Assembly: GCF_024868665.1 (NCBI RefSeq) | Contig: NC_079890.1 | Coordinates: forward strand, 33,903,831 to 33,967,830 | Reading direction: 5' to 3' | DNA length: 64,000 bases | From: Triplophysa rosa | Taxonomy: Eukaryota; Chordata; Actinopteri; Cypriniformes; Nemacheilidae | In this document: piece by piece, positions 16,362 to 31,300 of the stretch | Numbering within the stretch: position 1 is the first letter of the stretch | Layout: every line of letters starts with the position of its first letter | Notes under the pieces: model-generated | What the model was told of the DNA's origin: nothing | The model's database searches: none | What the model saw: only the letters and a program-made list of their open reading frames with translations | Position numbers and translations under genes: made by a program

Positions 16362-19300
16362 GTAAGTTGTGCACTCCACGTTTTGTATATTTTTGTATTC
16401 TGTCAATTTAAAAAAAAATAGTACAGTATCTTCATCCATGTCATGTGCGGTTTCGAAATGACTCGAATTGTTGTAGTATTTTAATTGATTTTGATGACCA
16501 AAAAAAGTTTTGATATGATTAAAAGCAGCGCTTAAATTTACCAGAAAAAAACATAACCCTGAATAATGGTTAAAAATGTTACTAATTTTTACATCTGTAT
16601 GTTGTTTGTACTGTATGTGGTCAGTTGACAAAACACTTTATTTATGTTGCGACTAGGGATGCACAGATACCAGTACCAGTATCTGGCCCGATACTAAGCT
16701 CATGTACTTGTATACTCATAAAAAGGCACCGATACCAAAGACCGATACCTCATGTGACAGAACTGACTGAAATTTGTTGTGAAATTTGCTTTGAAAGTTT
16801 AAGTTTAATGTGTTTAAGGTAGAGTTGTTTCTAATTATGAAGCTATTCTATTTTTATTAGTCTACAGGCATCGGTATCGGCGAGTACCAGAAAAAAAATA
16901 TCGGTACTCGTACTCGGTCTTTAAAAATGGTATCGGTGCATTCCCTAGTTGTGACATGTATATTTACTTATTTAAACAAAAAAAGATTTCATATGCAAAA
17001 ATCCATATTTAGATTTGAATGGTTTTCACTATTTACAGTGCATTAGCAGTATCTCGGCTACATGCATAAGAAATACATTAAAATAGTTAGACTTTCATTT
17101 AAATCTTTTGAAATGCGCTTAAACTTCAACCAAAAATAAAATAACTGTCATCACTTATTCACCCTTGTGTCGTTCCAAAACCTCTTATGTCCAAATTCGC
17201 TGTGACACAACACACAAGGGTGAATAAATGATGAAAGAATTTTCATTTTTCAACGAACTACCTCTTTAGAATGCTGTATATTAGTATCAAATGAAAGCAT
17301 GTTTAATCGTCATCCATTTTGATATTCCTAGAATTGGGACGCTCTCTGTCGTGTATGAATCACAGCACCTTCCTGCGGTGTGACTCTGATCAGGTGATAG
17401 AGATTCAGAGAAGTTTCTATGGCAGGAGGACGCCGCACTACTGCAGGAACGGCATCTCCACCTCTCTCACATCATCACAGGAGCAGTGCGGCTGGGACAG
17501 TGTGCTGGATCTAGTTTCAGGTACTGGACAAAACACTAACAATAAAAAACAACAACCCTAGTGCTGTCATGGACAATTGGAAATGTACTTTGAAATACCC
17601 TTATGTACCATGGAACTGAATATAATGAATTGTGAGGTAATTTGAGAGATGACCTCTAAAGAGTCTTAATGTCTAAAACCGTCTGATTTAGAGAAGTACA
17701 GAAAATGCTTTGTATGTTGCTTTTGAATTCAGTTCAAGCTGTTGTTGAACTGACTGCGAATGCAAAGTAAACAGAATATGGAATGGAGAATGTAAACAGA
17801 GCTTTATTATTTTTCCGTTCATGCCACGGCCGAAGTTTAATATTACAACAACTGTAAAGTGTGAAAACAAAGGACTCTTGATAGAAAGACCAGTGTAGTG
17901 ATATTTCAATACTAATGGACCTGTTGAAGTCTCATAGTTAGGTAAATAAATTTGGAACATATGATTCTGGCTTTTTTGTTTTAGATGATTCTATTTACAT
18001 AGTGCTGTAATGTATTTTGCTATTGTCGTAGTGGCTTAGTGCTCTCATGGTCTCAATGGTGTTGTATTGACTGGCCGTAGTATTGCGTAGTAATGATGTG
18101 GTTTGTTGCCCTCCAAGAGCGCTGCAGTGGACAACAGGTTTGCCTGGCTGTGACCGATGCATCCTCTTTTGGAGAACCATGTCCAACGCTGGGAAGTTAC
18201 TTAGTGGTGGAATACAACTGCAAATACAGTACTTGATTTTTTTTATTATTTATTGCCGTAAACAGAAATATGCCTAATATTCAATTTTATTTATATAGCG
18301 CTTTTCACAATATGCATTGTTCCAAAGCAGCTTTACAGGAGAAAATAAGAAAGACTGAAAAACACAAAAAAGGTAAAACACAGCACAGTGCATGGTGTTT
18401 ATAGAACAAGCAAGATTATTCTGGTAAATAATATCTAATAAATGCAGCCCCCCGGTGGTTTATTTTGCATATTTTGCATTAAGTGAATGCTTGGCTGAAA
18501 AGATGTGTCTTTAATCTAGATTTAAATTGGGAGAGTGTGTTTGACCCTCGAATAGTATCGGGAAGGCTATTCCAGAGTTTAGGTGCTACGTATGAGAAAG
18601 CTCTACCCCCTTTGGTGGATTTAGTTATTTTTTTTATATAAAAAAATATGTTCTTTACCTTGCACAAAGCACAATTTTAACATAGAAATTAATTATTTTT
18701 GTATTTTATCGCTTTTTCTGCTGAAATTCTCATTACCGTAATGCGTTGTCTGAGTGCATATGTTGTAATTTAAACAGAGTAAAATTAAAACATTCTGAAA
18801 AAAACAATTGGGATGTTCTAGATGTTCTCAAACAACAGAAAAATGACACAAAAATCACTGACAGATAATTCATGAATAATAAAAAATGGCGAAATAGTGG
18901 GAAAAAAGTTTCCATGATGGTATTCTCATCCTCCGTAACATTTTTAAAAGACAAAAATATATTTACATTAAGTTTGATTTTATGTTAATAAACACATCTA
19001 CCAGTACCTTTCAAATGACTACCAGGTTAACAGATTATTTTTGTAGTTTAAAGCTTAATATTCTCTTGTCATGCAGTTTACACAACATTTTTCATGCTCT
19101 TTACCGATAGAGGTCGTTTTCCACATTTAAAAAAATGTTACATGTATAATTTTTTATTAAAATATAATTCATTAATGTCTTATTATGTATGGTTAATAAA
19201 AACTTGCATAGGCATCGTGGCTTCTCTTTTTTTAGCAAAACATTCTATGGGATTAACAATTTTGAATGGTTCCGATACTGAGAATTTTTTGGAGTAATCT

Positions 19301-22300
19301 TTTTTTTTAAAGATTGTGTTAAACTGTAATTAACATCTTTGTAATAAAATGAATATTTTTCATACCACAGAAGCCTCCAGTGTCATTGACAGAAGATCTG
19401 CAGATGATAGTGAAGACGACGCTTTTGATGATGTGAGAAATGTATTCCTCTTTTAAATAGTTTTTTGTAGTCTGTTCTCAAAGTTTTGATTAATTTAATT
19501 GTTTTTGTTTAAAAAGTAGAAATTGCAAAGTCCTGACAACCTTCTCATGCTTTTTTATAATTTAATAATGCTTTTATAAGATAACGCTGTATCTTTCACA
19601 TGCTGCTACACAATAATTTTACAGCTGTGTTTCCTGTTAATCTAAGTCTATTCATTTATTTAATTACTCACCCACAGATTTTTGTTTATTCATTTCTATA
19701 TCCATTTTAATAATTGTTCATGTGGAAAAGATCTCTATGTCTTTGAAACAGGACGTGCACATTAGGCATAAACGGAAGTCTGATGATTCAAAAGAGAAGA
19801 GTTGTTCCTATACATTGCAGTCATCAACAAATGCAACAGAGATTCCATCAGGTGTTACAATCACGTAAGACATGTTTTCATAATCTTGAAAATTTCATGT
19901 GCTATATGTGCTGAGGTCTTCAGATGCAAAAAATGATGCATGCTTTCAAACATCGTGTTTGTACCTTCATATTTTTTTCATAGATGTCTAAATTGTGATA
20001 CAGCATCTGTTGCTGACAAAGTCAAACTGTCGATAAACAACACAGACTGTGACAAAGTTTACTGGAGTATAGAAGACAAATCAGACGTAAGGAAATTCAA
20101 TGGCTATGTTTCATAAACAAACATTTTATTTCTTGTTCTGTGGTATTTATAAAAAAAAAACATTCAGTACAATACAGAATGCAGATGTTTTTTAACTTAT
20201 ACATTTCTCTGTTTTTAGTTAAAGGATGACTGCAGCAATGCAGGCAAAAAGAAAATGAATCTATTAAAAAAAGGCAGCAAAACAACTGTGGACATTGAAA
20301 CTAACAAGCTCAGAGTTGTCCAGGAGGACTACTTGGTGGAGGCCATCTGTGCGTTCATTTGACATTTTAAGTTATGTAAGGATCCATGACTAAAGCAGAT
20401 TTAACATTTATTTCTGTACGGTTTAGGCAAGAGAAAAAATCAAACATTCGTTTTTGGGTCATTCACCATTCGAGTGGACCTGCTAAATCTCCAGAGCAAC
20501 CCTTTGCTGTCCATTACCTCGGACCTGTTGATTGAAATGAAAGACACAGATCAAGTAACAGAGGTACGAATACTGACACATAAAATCACCAAGACACAAT
20601 GTGCATTTAGCAAGTTCATCATGCGTAAGTGGTTTGAAATGATTGTAATAAATAATTGTGCCGATGCCACGTTACTTGTCACATTGTTTATTCACCGTAT
20701 ATTTTCCACTTTCCACAGCTGCGAGAACAACTTCTTTCAAATATTTGTGTAGCTTTAACCAATAGCAGCTTAAAAGACCGAGACGTGCTGATGGTCGCTA
20801 ATGCTATAAAGAATCTCGTTGAACTGGAAGATGAAGTGAACTCTGATGCTCAGGTAGTATAGAGACCACACGCGTCTTCATATGTGCGATGAAATTCTAC
20901 AGCTCCATAATGGCTGATGTGACTTTTGTCGCAGGTTAAGGGGGGTTTCATACTGGAAAGTATTTCTTATTCCCTCGCTTCCATTGATCTGAGCACGGCT
21001 AACATGAGCGAGTTAAGAGACGCAGCCCAACTCATCGTAGAGTCCGCCAGCCACATTCTCCAGGCCTTTGATTCTAAAAGAGAAGTATTGTAGCCTTCTT
21101 TTATCCTAGTTACATACTCCCGGCTCAAGAAATGTTCCCTGATGAGCTTTTATTTTCTTTGCAGAAGAACATCGCCACTTATTTGGTCAATGGTCTAGAT
21201 GCTGTGCAGAGTTTTATGTTAGCAAATAAAACAGCAGACCTGGAGCCGGCGATCATCACCGCCCCTCATATTAGTATTTACGCCAACAGGTAAGACAATC
21301 CAGTGGCTGGGATTGGTGAGAATAAAGTGAGTAAAGGTTTGACAACATTTTGTGTTTTGATCTCGGTTAGAATATCTCCACAGTACATCCAACAGGCTTT
21401 TACCATCCCGAGTATCAACATAACTTCAGCCACTTTCTCACTTCCAAATCTGGGCAATAATGCTCTCGCGAACATAATAGAGCCGGTGGATGTGAGAGTA
21501 AGTGTAACAGTTACTGCGATGCAATACAGTTTACCATAAAGTATATTTATGCGTGATGTGTGATTCCTTTATAATCCTATGTCCATTTCTTATTACAGAT
21601 GACAAATTTTCTTATTGACCCATGGCTTGATGGTCTGACCCTTAATAGTCATGTGAGTGGTTTTTCACTGACTACACCGGACGGCCAATCCATTCCAGTG
21701 GAAGGTCTTCCTCTGGAGATTGAGGTTAGAGGCTTCAGCAATTGCAATGTTGACAGGAACCTTTGTGTATAAATATTAATACATTCAAAAAATAAAAAAA
21801 AAAACATTTTGTATAATAAAAATGTTAGAATGTTAACAATGTTAGAATATGTATATACTTAGTCAAGTATTTCTGTACAGTTGTTTTTTTGGAAGCTCAC
21901 CAAATAGCTCAAACGTAATAACAACGTTTTTTTTAAACGTGTTTTAGCTTGACGTCAGAGATGTAGCGCACTTGCGTTAGACCAGTGCTGATGGGTTAGA
22001 GTCTGACCAGGATCATGTCCCCAGCCCATGACGCCCCCTATTCTCCAATGCTTTCTATAGCCTACTTTCTATACTTATGTTTATAAGTAAAGTGTATACT
22101 GTATATATGATATAAATTTCCTGTAGCTCAGTGGTTAGAGCATGGCGCTAGCAACGCCAAGGTCATGGGTTCGATCCCAGGGATTGCACATACTCAAATA
22201 CAAATGTATAGTATCATGCAATGTAAGTCGCTTTGGATAAAAGCGTCTGCCAAATGCTTTACATTGTAAATATAAAGGCAAAAAGTTGGTTGACTGGTTG

Positions 22301-25300
22301 TACTACTTTTAATTCTGAGTATCTTGTAGCTGATACGCTTTTTAGATTTAAAGGTTATTATTTGATTTTTTTTATAACTTAATGCATTTCCACTAGATTT
22401 TGTTACCAAGACCACAAGCGGACTTGAAAAGCACCGTTCTGGACCTGAGCAGCTACAGCACCATGGCCATCAACATAACATCTCAAAACGCTACTCTGGT
22501 TTTAAAGTTAGAACCCTCAGAAGAATTACCGCTGAACTTACTGCTGGGCTACCAGGACTATCCTTCTGATAGTAACTATGTAGCCAAAGTGACATTTCCT
22601 CTAGAAGCGAATTCGCTAGGTAAATCATGTTCTAATGTTGAAACGATTGGAAACACTAACTTGTTTACATTGAAACGGTGATTAAAAACGTTGTACTTGA
22701 ATATATTTGTATAGTGGAAAGATACACATGGATATTGAAGCCCAGCGAGTTGGCTGGAGACATGGGTCTTTACTATCTTCTGGTACGGCCTATCGTTGGT
22801 CCGGGTGTGAAATCTGTGAATGCCTCCGTGACGATAACATCCATTACTGCCCAGTGCATTTTCTGGAAGGAGAAGAAGTCTGAATGGAGTGACTCAAGCT
22901 GTAGGGTGAGAGCTGTTATTTTCAAAATTAAATACAGTTAACATAAAGGGAAACTTCACCCAAAAATCAGCAGTTATACTCACCTTCGAGTTGTTCCAAA
23001 TCTGTATAAATTTCTTTGTTCTGATGAACACAGAGAACGATATTTGGAAGAATGCTTATAACTAGACAGATTTTGCCCCCCATTGACTCCCATAGTAGAC
23101 TCGGAGCGGTTAGAGTAGAACCAGTTATAGTCATTTTTGGAAAACCACTAGCCACATTATCAAGCCCCAAGTTTATCATTTGTTAAATTTATTATTCACT
23201 ATTTATTCAAGTTGAATGATTTATAACATTTATTGGTAATAGGTATTAAGTATAATTATTGACACCGCACCACAGACCTCACTAATTTTCAAACCCTGGC
23301 TACGGCCATGCGGATGAGCTTTTATGTACACTCTATGTACTGTATATTATTTTCCTGTTTCTTAAAAAATGATTATGTTTGCACTCTCTGTTTTAGGTTG
23401 GCCCCAACACAACCGCATCTGTAACTCAGTGTCTGTGTAATCATCTGACCTTTTTTGGGAGCAGTTTCTTTGTCATGCCCAATACGGTAGATCCGTCAAA
23501 GTCCGCTGAGCTGTTTTCCAACTTTGCACAGAACCCAGTCGTAGTGTGCTTCATAGGGGCAATCTTTTTGGCTTACATCCTGGTCGCGATATGGGCCCGC
23601 AGGAAGGACCTCCAGGACAAAGTCAAGGTAACGTACAGTAGCTGAATCTTTAGTCTTTTGCAGATTAAAGGTCCAGTGTATGAAATTTAGTGGCATCTAG
23701 TGGTGAGGTTGCGAAATGCAACCAATGGCTCATTCCAACCCACCCTTTTGAAGCACTATGTGGTTGACACAGGACTAAGATGCCGTCACGTTTTCACTTC
23801 TTTGCTGAAGGAGATAACGCACTCTGTAGAGCAGTTTTTCCGTTTAGGGCTACTGTAGAAACAACATCGCGAATTCCATGTAAGAGGACCCGCGGTTTAT
23901 GTGGATGGAAATAATTATTTCTAAGGTAATAAAAACATAATGCTTCATTATGTAAGGTCTTTATACACACCCGAATACATAGTTATGTATATTATATATT
24001 CATTTCTGTCAATAGATCCTCCAAAAAATTTCACACTGGGCCTTTAAATTCTTTGCTATAAAACTCTACTTGTCTACTGACATACATAAGTTGTGAAACT
24101 TGTCGGTTTTCTTCATTTTCACGAAAGGTTAAAGTTACTGTGCTGGAAGACAACGATCCCTTTGCGGAATACCGCTACTTGCTGAAGATCAGCACTGGAC
24201 ATCGCATTGGTGCTTCTCCTTCATCAAGGGTTAGCATGAGCATGTTTTTACTGAAATCCTGTCCCCCGTTATATTTATGTATTTGGCAGAGGCTTTCGAT
24301 CCAAAGCAATTTATAGTGCCTTTAAGCTATACATTTTATATGTGCATCAGGTTGTAGTGACGATACAAGGGACAGAGGGAGAGTGTGAGCCCCATCATCT
24401 GACCGATCCCGAGAAGCCCGTGTTTGAAAGAGGAGCAGTGGACTTGTTTCTACTGACCACACCGTACTCGCTGGGAGAACTGCAGAGCATCAGCCTGTGG
24501 CATGACAACTCGGGAGATCATCCTGCTTGGTAAATTAAAGGGGTCATATGACACGGCTAAAACTAATATTATCATTTGTTTTAGATGCAATGCAATGTGT
24601 AAACACGATTTAAGGTTCAAAAACGCTGTATTTTCCACATACCGTGAATGTTTGTAACTCCTCTTTGCCCCGCCTCTCTGAAACGCAAGGATTTTTTACA
24701 AAGCTCATCGCTCTGAAAAGCGAGGTGTGCTATGCTTGGCCAGTTACCCAGTGTGTAGTGTTGAATACTGCAAGCATGTGACGGAAATGTAACGCCTCTT
24801 ACCATATTTGGAACATCAGGTTCCAAAGTAATTGTACTGACCGGTCTTAGTCAAATCATACCACAAACTGACGTAGATTTGTGGGGGTGTGGTTACACGA
24901 GGCGTTTCAGGCAAGTCTGGGTGAGCATTCGCTTTTAGATAGAATGCATATTTTGTTCAGACACTTTAATTTTTGCAATTTTATGTGTCTAATACATGCA
25001 TGGGCAACTTATAACACACCAAAGACACAGAAAAACACATATTCGTGCCATATGACCCCTTTAATGTTAAAGTTCACCCTCAAGTCAAAAGAAAGTAATG
25101 ACAGAATTTTCATTTTTGGGTGAAGATGTGTTTAAAAATAGTTCTTTCGTACTCATTAGGTATGTTAACTCAGTGATGGTTCAGGATATGGAGACTGGGG
25201 AGAAACGGCACTTCCTGTGCAGTGCATGGCTGGCGGCCGATATAGACGAGTGTACTATTGAAAGAACAATTCCTGTAGCAACAGATGCGGACCTGAAGGG

Positions 25301-28300
25301 CTTTAGGTGAGCTCACTATCTTTAAGCAATGCAGCAGTTTAAAGAGAACGTCTGAAACATTAAAGTACCTCTTTTTCCACAGCAATTTGTTCTTCATGAA
25401 GACAACAACAGATTTCTGTGACGGTCACATCTGGTACTCAGTGGTCAGTCGGCCCCCCAGCAGTAATTTTACTCGAGTGCAGCGCATCTCCTGCTGTTTC
25501 TCCGTGCTGCTTTGCACCATGTTGACCAGTATCATGTTCTATGGGATTCCCACAGACCCTTCAGATCAGAGCATGGACATGGGTAGTTTTCATATTAGTG
25601 ACTCATATTGAGTGGTGCAGGTATGACATATTTTTGTAGGCCAACCCGGAAGTTAGAGCCGTGCTGGTTCCCTCAACCAAAAGCCAATGCATTTTTTCCA
25701 TAGACTTTTGGAAGATCGCAAAAAATAAGATCTGTGATTAACAAAGGTTTATGATGTCTATCAAGACAATCTTTACAAATTAGCACAACATTTGTTACTT
25801 TTGAAGCCTAAATACAATCACCAGAAGTAAAAAGCTAACACGAGGCTATAACAGACTACAGTATGGTCGCTTGATATTAACGTCACCAAGCCCAAACTTT
25901 ATTAACATGTTCCCTGGTAAGTAATTACTCTGTGAAAGCATCCCCATCCACGTTTTTAGAGATTTGTGCCCATATTGCATTATTTGTGAGATTTATATGC
26001 AAGATGACTTAACGTCCCCGCCAAAGGAAGAAGTCGCCTTTAGCAATTTGTTAGCAACCGCCGTTTTTAAGACACAATAAGCCTTTAAAAAAAATCACGA
26101 GCAGGTTATAACTGGTGTGTTTTATGTCATAGATTAAAACGTGAAAATATTTAGAGGTTTTGTTAACCACAGATCTTATTTCAGGCGATTTACCAAAAAC
26201 CCATTCAAAAAACCCATAGACTTTGGGTCAATGGAACCAGAGGTGCTAAAATGCGAACTTGCACACAAAAATACGTCATCTCTGGGGTACTTTATTATAG
26301 TGTGATTGGTGGAACTAATGTAGACTCCATCACTTCAGAATATTCGTTTTGTTTTTCTGTGATCTTTTGATACCAAAGGTCACATTGAGCTTACCTGGAG
26401 TCAGGTGATGATTGGCATCCAGAGTTCCATCATCGTGTTCCCCGTCAACTTGCTGATCGTGGGCATCTTCAGGCACTCGCGCCCTCGGGAAAAGAAAACA
26501 AAACAAAAGGAGAAAAAGAAGTCCAAGTCTCAAAAAACAGAAAAAGAAAAACCGTTCTCTTCACATTTAGACCAAAACAATATCACAGCAGAGTTCCTCA
26601 TCAAAGTAAGTACTTGTATAAGTGTAAGCATTCAGAAGAATACCAGAAAACAATGTTACTATGATACATACCCATTTTTGTTCATTAGGACATCCAGAGA
26701 ATCATTTACCTGTTTGCAAATGCCATGAGATGCTCTGTGCCAAACTTGGAGAAAAACCCAGACAAAGCAGACATCAACATGTTGCTGTCAGAGCTGCATA
26801 AACTCATCGAACAACAGCACTCGACCCACGCAAACGACCCCTCGTCTGTATACTGGATTTACACCCCTCATCTTCTTAAACAGCTTGTGAACATGGAGGG
26901 TGAAGTGAGGTTCCTGGGTCCTTCTGGCTTTTCAAGGCCAGGCTCATACAGCCAGGTTTTACTGCAGGTCCAGAACATCAAGAGACTGTTGGAAGGTCAC
27001 ATTTACGCCGGATCATTTGATCAGCATCCCCACATCTCAAGTACAACCAAAGACAAAAAGAAGTCCTGCTGGAACGGTTTCCCCTGGTGGTTTGTGTACG
27101 TGGGTTGGCTTCTCGTGGCAGGCACCAGTGTGGTGTCGGGATACTTCACCATGTTGTACGGGTTGAAATATGGGAAGGATCGTTCAATAAACTGGATCAT
27201 CTCCATTGCGATGTCCTTCACCGAGAGCCTCTTCTTTACCCAGCCTGTAAAAGTAAGAATTCTTAGGAGAGTCGTGTGATACATATTTGCATTGTTTAGA
27301 CCCATTTCCTTTCTGACCATTTGGTTTTATTGTGTGTGTTTTATTTGACAGGTCATTTGTTTCGCGATATTCTTTGCGTTGGTGGTGAAAAACATCAATT
27401 CGGACGATGACCTTGTCGACTCCTTATGTAAGAAAAAAGTCACTTACTCAGGTAATTGGGAATGACGCATGCGACGGTCAGATAACACGCAGTATGTCTT
27501 AGTTTATATAATAAAGAAGACATGCGGTATATTTAATCACGCAGAGGGTCCTGATGGATTGCGAATTGCTAGAAGGGACTGCATGCGAAGCTACTATAAG
27601 CCACCACCCCCGTCTGACATCGAGAAGATTAAAAGAAACCTGGCTAAACAGCGGAAAGCAAGAGGACTCATTGTGGAGATTCTAGGTGAGATAACGCAAT
27701 TTGCTTTTTATGATCTGGTCCTGTGATCAATGGCCCTGATTTTAGCCAATGACTGTGTGAAAAAGCAGCATTCATTCAGATATGTATTTCCTCTGCAGTC
27801 TTTGTAGGGTTCCTGTGGATGCTGCTTGTGGTGGCATACGGCCAGCGAGATTCAAATGCCTATTATCTAACTCAACACATCCGGCAAAGCTTTGAACAAG
27901 ACGTATCAGAAAGTATGAACTACAATGATGTGTTTTACTGGGCAAACCATACAATTCTTAGAAACCTGTTTGGAGAGTATCCAGGTACTTTTTTATTGGT
28001 TTCATATTAAATAAATATAGCAAGTGCATATCTTTGCAGTTCCATGCTTCAATTTTAAGTTAAATGTAATACTGAACGCCTAACTTTGGACTAGTTTTTA
28101 CTTGAGTAAATATTACATTGTATTTATGCTTGAAAGTCAGCTTCAAACATTTATAGGCAAAAAAAGTTTAATACTCATTGAACTGCCATTGGGGCATGTT
28201 GTCACACTCTAAGGGGTAAGTTGTCACAATGGAACTTGCGATTAAACAGCCTATCACAGGCATTACAGCTTAATTGAACAGTAAAATAATTATGAAACAA

Positions 28301-31300
28301 AACAATTCATGAAATCACAAAAATATAAAGGATAGACATTATAGGTAACAAATTGTCGTTGGCCTTCCGAAACCTTGGAAGTCCAAATATGTTTTTTTAG
28401 GAAATGGGAAAAAACACTGTACTTTAAAATGATTAAATGAAACTTTTTATTGGCAAGATATTTGCAAAACCCAGTGACCAATAATGAATAATTGAATAAT
28501 AATGATTTTGAATAATAATTGAATAATAATGATTTTGGGCAAAAAATAATAATCATGAAAAATGGAGATACAAGGTTTCAGAAGAACATCAGCAAAATAT
28601 TGCAATAAAGTAGTTTCATTTTCCCAACCTGCTGGAAACCGTTGTATAAATATATAATATTTCAAACATATAATATGTGAAAGTTTAATATAAAATGTGA
28701 CAACGTGCCCTGACCTGACATGAAAAATCGGATTGGTTTTGAACTAGATGTTTGAAATCAACACAAAACCACTTTTAATTGTAACTGAACTTTTGACTAA
28801 AAGCATTATAGTTACTGTAATATAGCCTTTGTGACAATTTTCCACAATTACAATGCCCCAGTTTTTCCAATCACATATTCTTTAAGTTTTATACTACCTA
28901 CATTATCTAGTGCTTGTACATTTGTACAGGGAAGGAAGGAAAACCATCTTTCATCTCAAGAGCTTTAGTTTCAAGCTATTAAGCTACATGGCCACATTAT
29001 TGAACGATGTGTGAAATAATGATATTTTATTTGTATTTCCAAGGCTTCATAACAGATGGAAACTCAAAACGTGTGGGAAGCGCACGTCTCCGTCAGGTTA
29101 GGGTGAAAAGAGACTCCTGTAAGATTGCTAAACCCATGCGTGACTCTGTTCCTGACTGTAACGCCCCATACTCTTGGGATGATGAGGACATGGGTTCCTA
29201 CGATCCAGACTGGCGAGAGCCTAACTCTGTGAATGGCTCTGTAGACACAGTCTGGAGCTACCAGAGCCAGTCAGCGCTCAGAGGATATCCCGTCTGGGGT
29301 GATATAGCGCTGTATAGGGGAGGCGGATATGTAGTGGACCTTGGTGCTGACAAGGAAAATGCTAGTAGGTGAGCAATATTGCGTGATGTAGCATTTTACC
29401 AGAAAGGTTTGCCAATGGCTGAAGGCAACAAAAAATGTCCTCTAAATAAAACTGGACACTAATGTGATATGAAACATATTTAATAGAACATATTTTTAAG
29501 ATTTGGACAAAATTGCTTGCAAAAATGTAAATAAACAAATTTACCTTAATACAGTACATGGCTGTTTTTTAAATATAAGTCAACTGAGAAAAATATGTAG
29601 TTACGCATTGATGGTGGTGTGGGTAAAAAAGGGTACACTACACCTTTAAGGCCCTCAAGGTCATATTTTTATATTTGTCTGATATTTTATTTATACTATC
29701 CTATAAGCATTATTGCCTCCAACCAACAGCAAGCTACAGTATCTATTTGACTCCACCTGGCTGGATACGTTCACTAGAGCAATTATTGTGGAGTTTACGG
29801 TCTACAATGCCAATGTCAACCTCTTCTGCCTCGTCACACTAATGCTGGAGAGAACTGCAGTGGGTGAGAAAACATGAACAAACATTCATACAAACCCCAT
29901 TTGTGTTGTTTCTAAACTTAACTCGCACCACTTCTTTTACAGGAGCGTTTCAGTATCGTAGCGTGATCCAGAGCGTGCGTGTCTATCAGTCCACGGGTGG
30001 CTTTCAGTCTTTTCTCATTGCCTCTCAGGTCTTTTATTTCCTCTTCGTCTGCTACTATATGTTTGTGCAGGTCAGCGCTCTGATAGTATATGTTCAACTT
30101 TTAATTTGTATACGTGCTGTAAGCATTCTTATGTACACTGTACACGTTTTGGGTTAAACAGGGCAAGCTAATGAAGACGCAGAAATGGGCGTATTTCAAA
30201 AACAAGTGGAACCTTTTAGATCTGTTCATCATCATCTTGAGCTGGACTACATTGTCTGCCATCATCAAGAGAACAGTGCTGGGAGACAGAGACATCACAT
30301 ATTACCAGAATAACAAAGATCAGTGAGTAAATCTTTTCTAAATCAGGAAGATTTCAAGAGATAATGCACCCACAATGGTTGGTTGACAATCCTCATTCCG
30401 GAGCTGCTCCAAAATGCCAAAAAACACCATTGGAAAATCGTGCAAGGGTCATCTGGACCACTTTCATTGAGCTTGAAGGCCTTTGTCCTACACTTTCTTT
30501 GCGCAACATGATGGTCAGATTGTTATGAATTTTCATGTTTGGGTGAACTGTCCCTTTAAATACTGATATGAACTGAGCAAGATAAAATGTAGTTCTTCTC
30601 CTCCAGGTTCCCCAGTTTCCATGACACAGCCCTAGCGGATACTACACTGGGATACCTCTTGGCTTTCCTAGTGTTGATGGCCAGTGTGAAACTGTGGCAT
30701 CTGTTGAGACTGAACCCTAAACTGCACCTCATCACCGCCTCACTTCAGCGGGCATGGAAAGATATGTCCAGCTTCATCATGGTCATCGCCATTGTGTTCG
30801 TGGCTTACTCTCTTGCTGTAAGGGGCAATAGCATATTTTGTCGTTTTTTTATTTTTTTAAATAATCAACTTATTAAAATGGTTTTAATTTTTGCAGTGCA
30901 ATTTAATTTTTGGATGGAAGCTGTACTCGTACAGATCTTTACCAGATGCTTTCAAGACCATCTTCAATTTGCAGTTTGGCTTGTTTAATTATGATGAGGT
31001 GAGATAACACGTTGAAATGTTACTTGTCGAAACTGGGAAAACGACGCTGAGAAGCTTTTGTTTAACCACGGCTGTCGTTGGTTTATGTACAGGTGATGGA
31101 TTCTAATCCTGTGCTCGGCGCCCTCATCATTACCTCATGCGTCATCTTCCTCACATTCGTCATATTGACCCTCTTCGTCTCCGTCATTCTTGAGGCATTC
31201 AGTGAAGAGCAGGAGAATCACCAGGTATTACATTTCTGATAAACTAGCTATAAAGAGAAAGCTAACATTCGTAATGTGGTGATGTAGAATCTATATCATT

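Larger units (their letters stand above)
24128..25582 (+). other. pkd1l2: pkd1l2 PLAT domain exons and following membrane span
   Basis: Exons 18-21. The PLAT/LH2 beta-sandwich is recognisable by EYRYLLKISTGHRIGA, VVVTIQGTEGE, ERGAVDLFLLTT, LGELQSISLWHDNSG and WYVNSVMVQDMETGE, followed by FLCSAWLAAD. The second membrane span (FSVLLCTMLTSIMFYGIP) follows. In polycystin-1 proteins this domain sits in the first cytoplasmic loop and binds lipid or protein partners. The exon 19-20 intron (24530-25159) is mostly transposon DNA. Confidence 0.85.

Noticed and set aside
22118..22190. Possible tRNA-Ala gene
   Set aside because: A and B boxes are good, but the acceptor stem does not pair, and near-identical heads followed by SINE tails occur elsewhere; it is a SINE.
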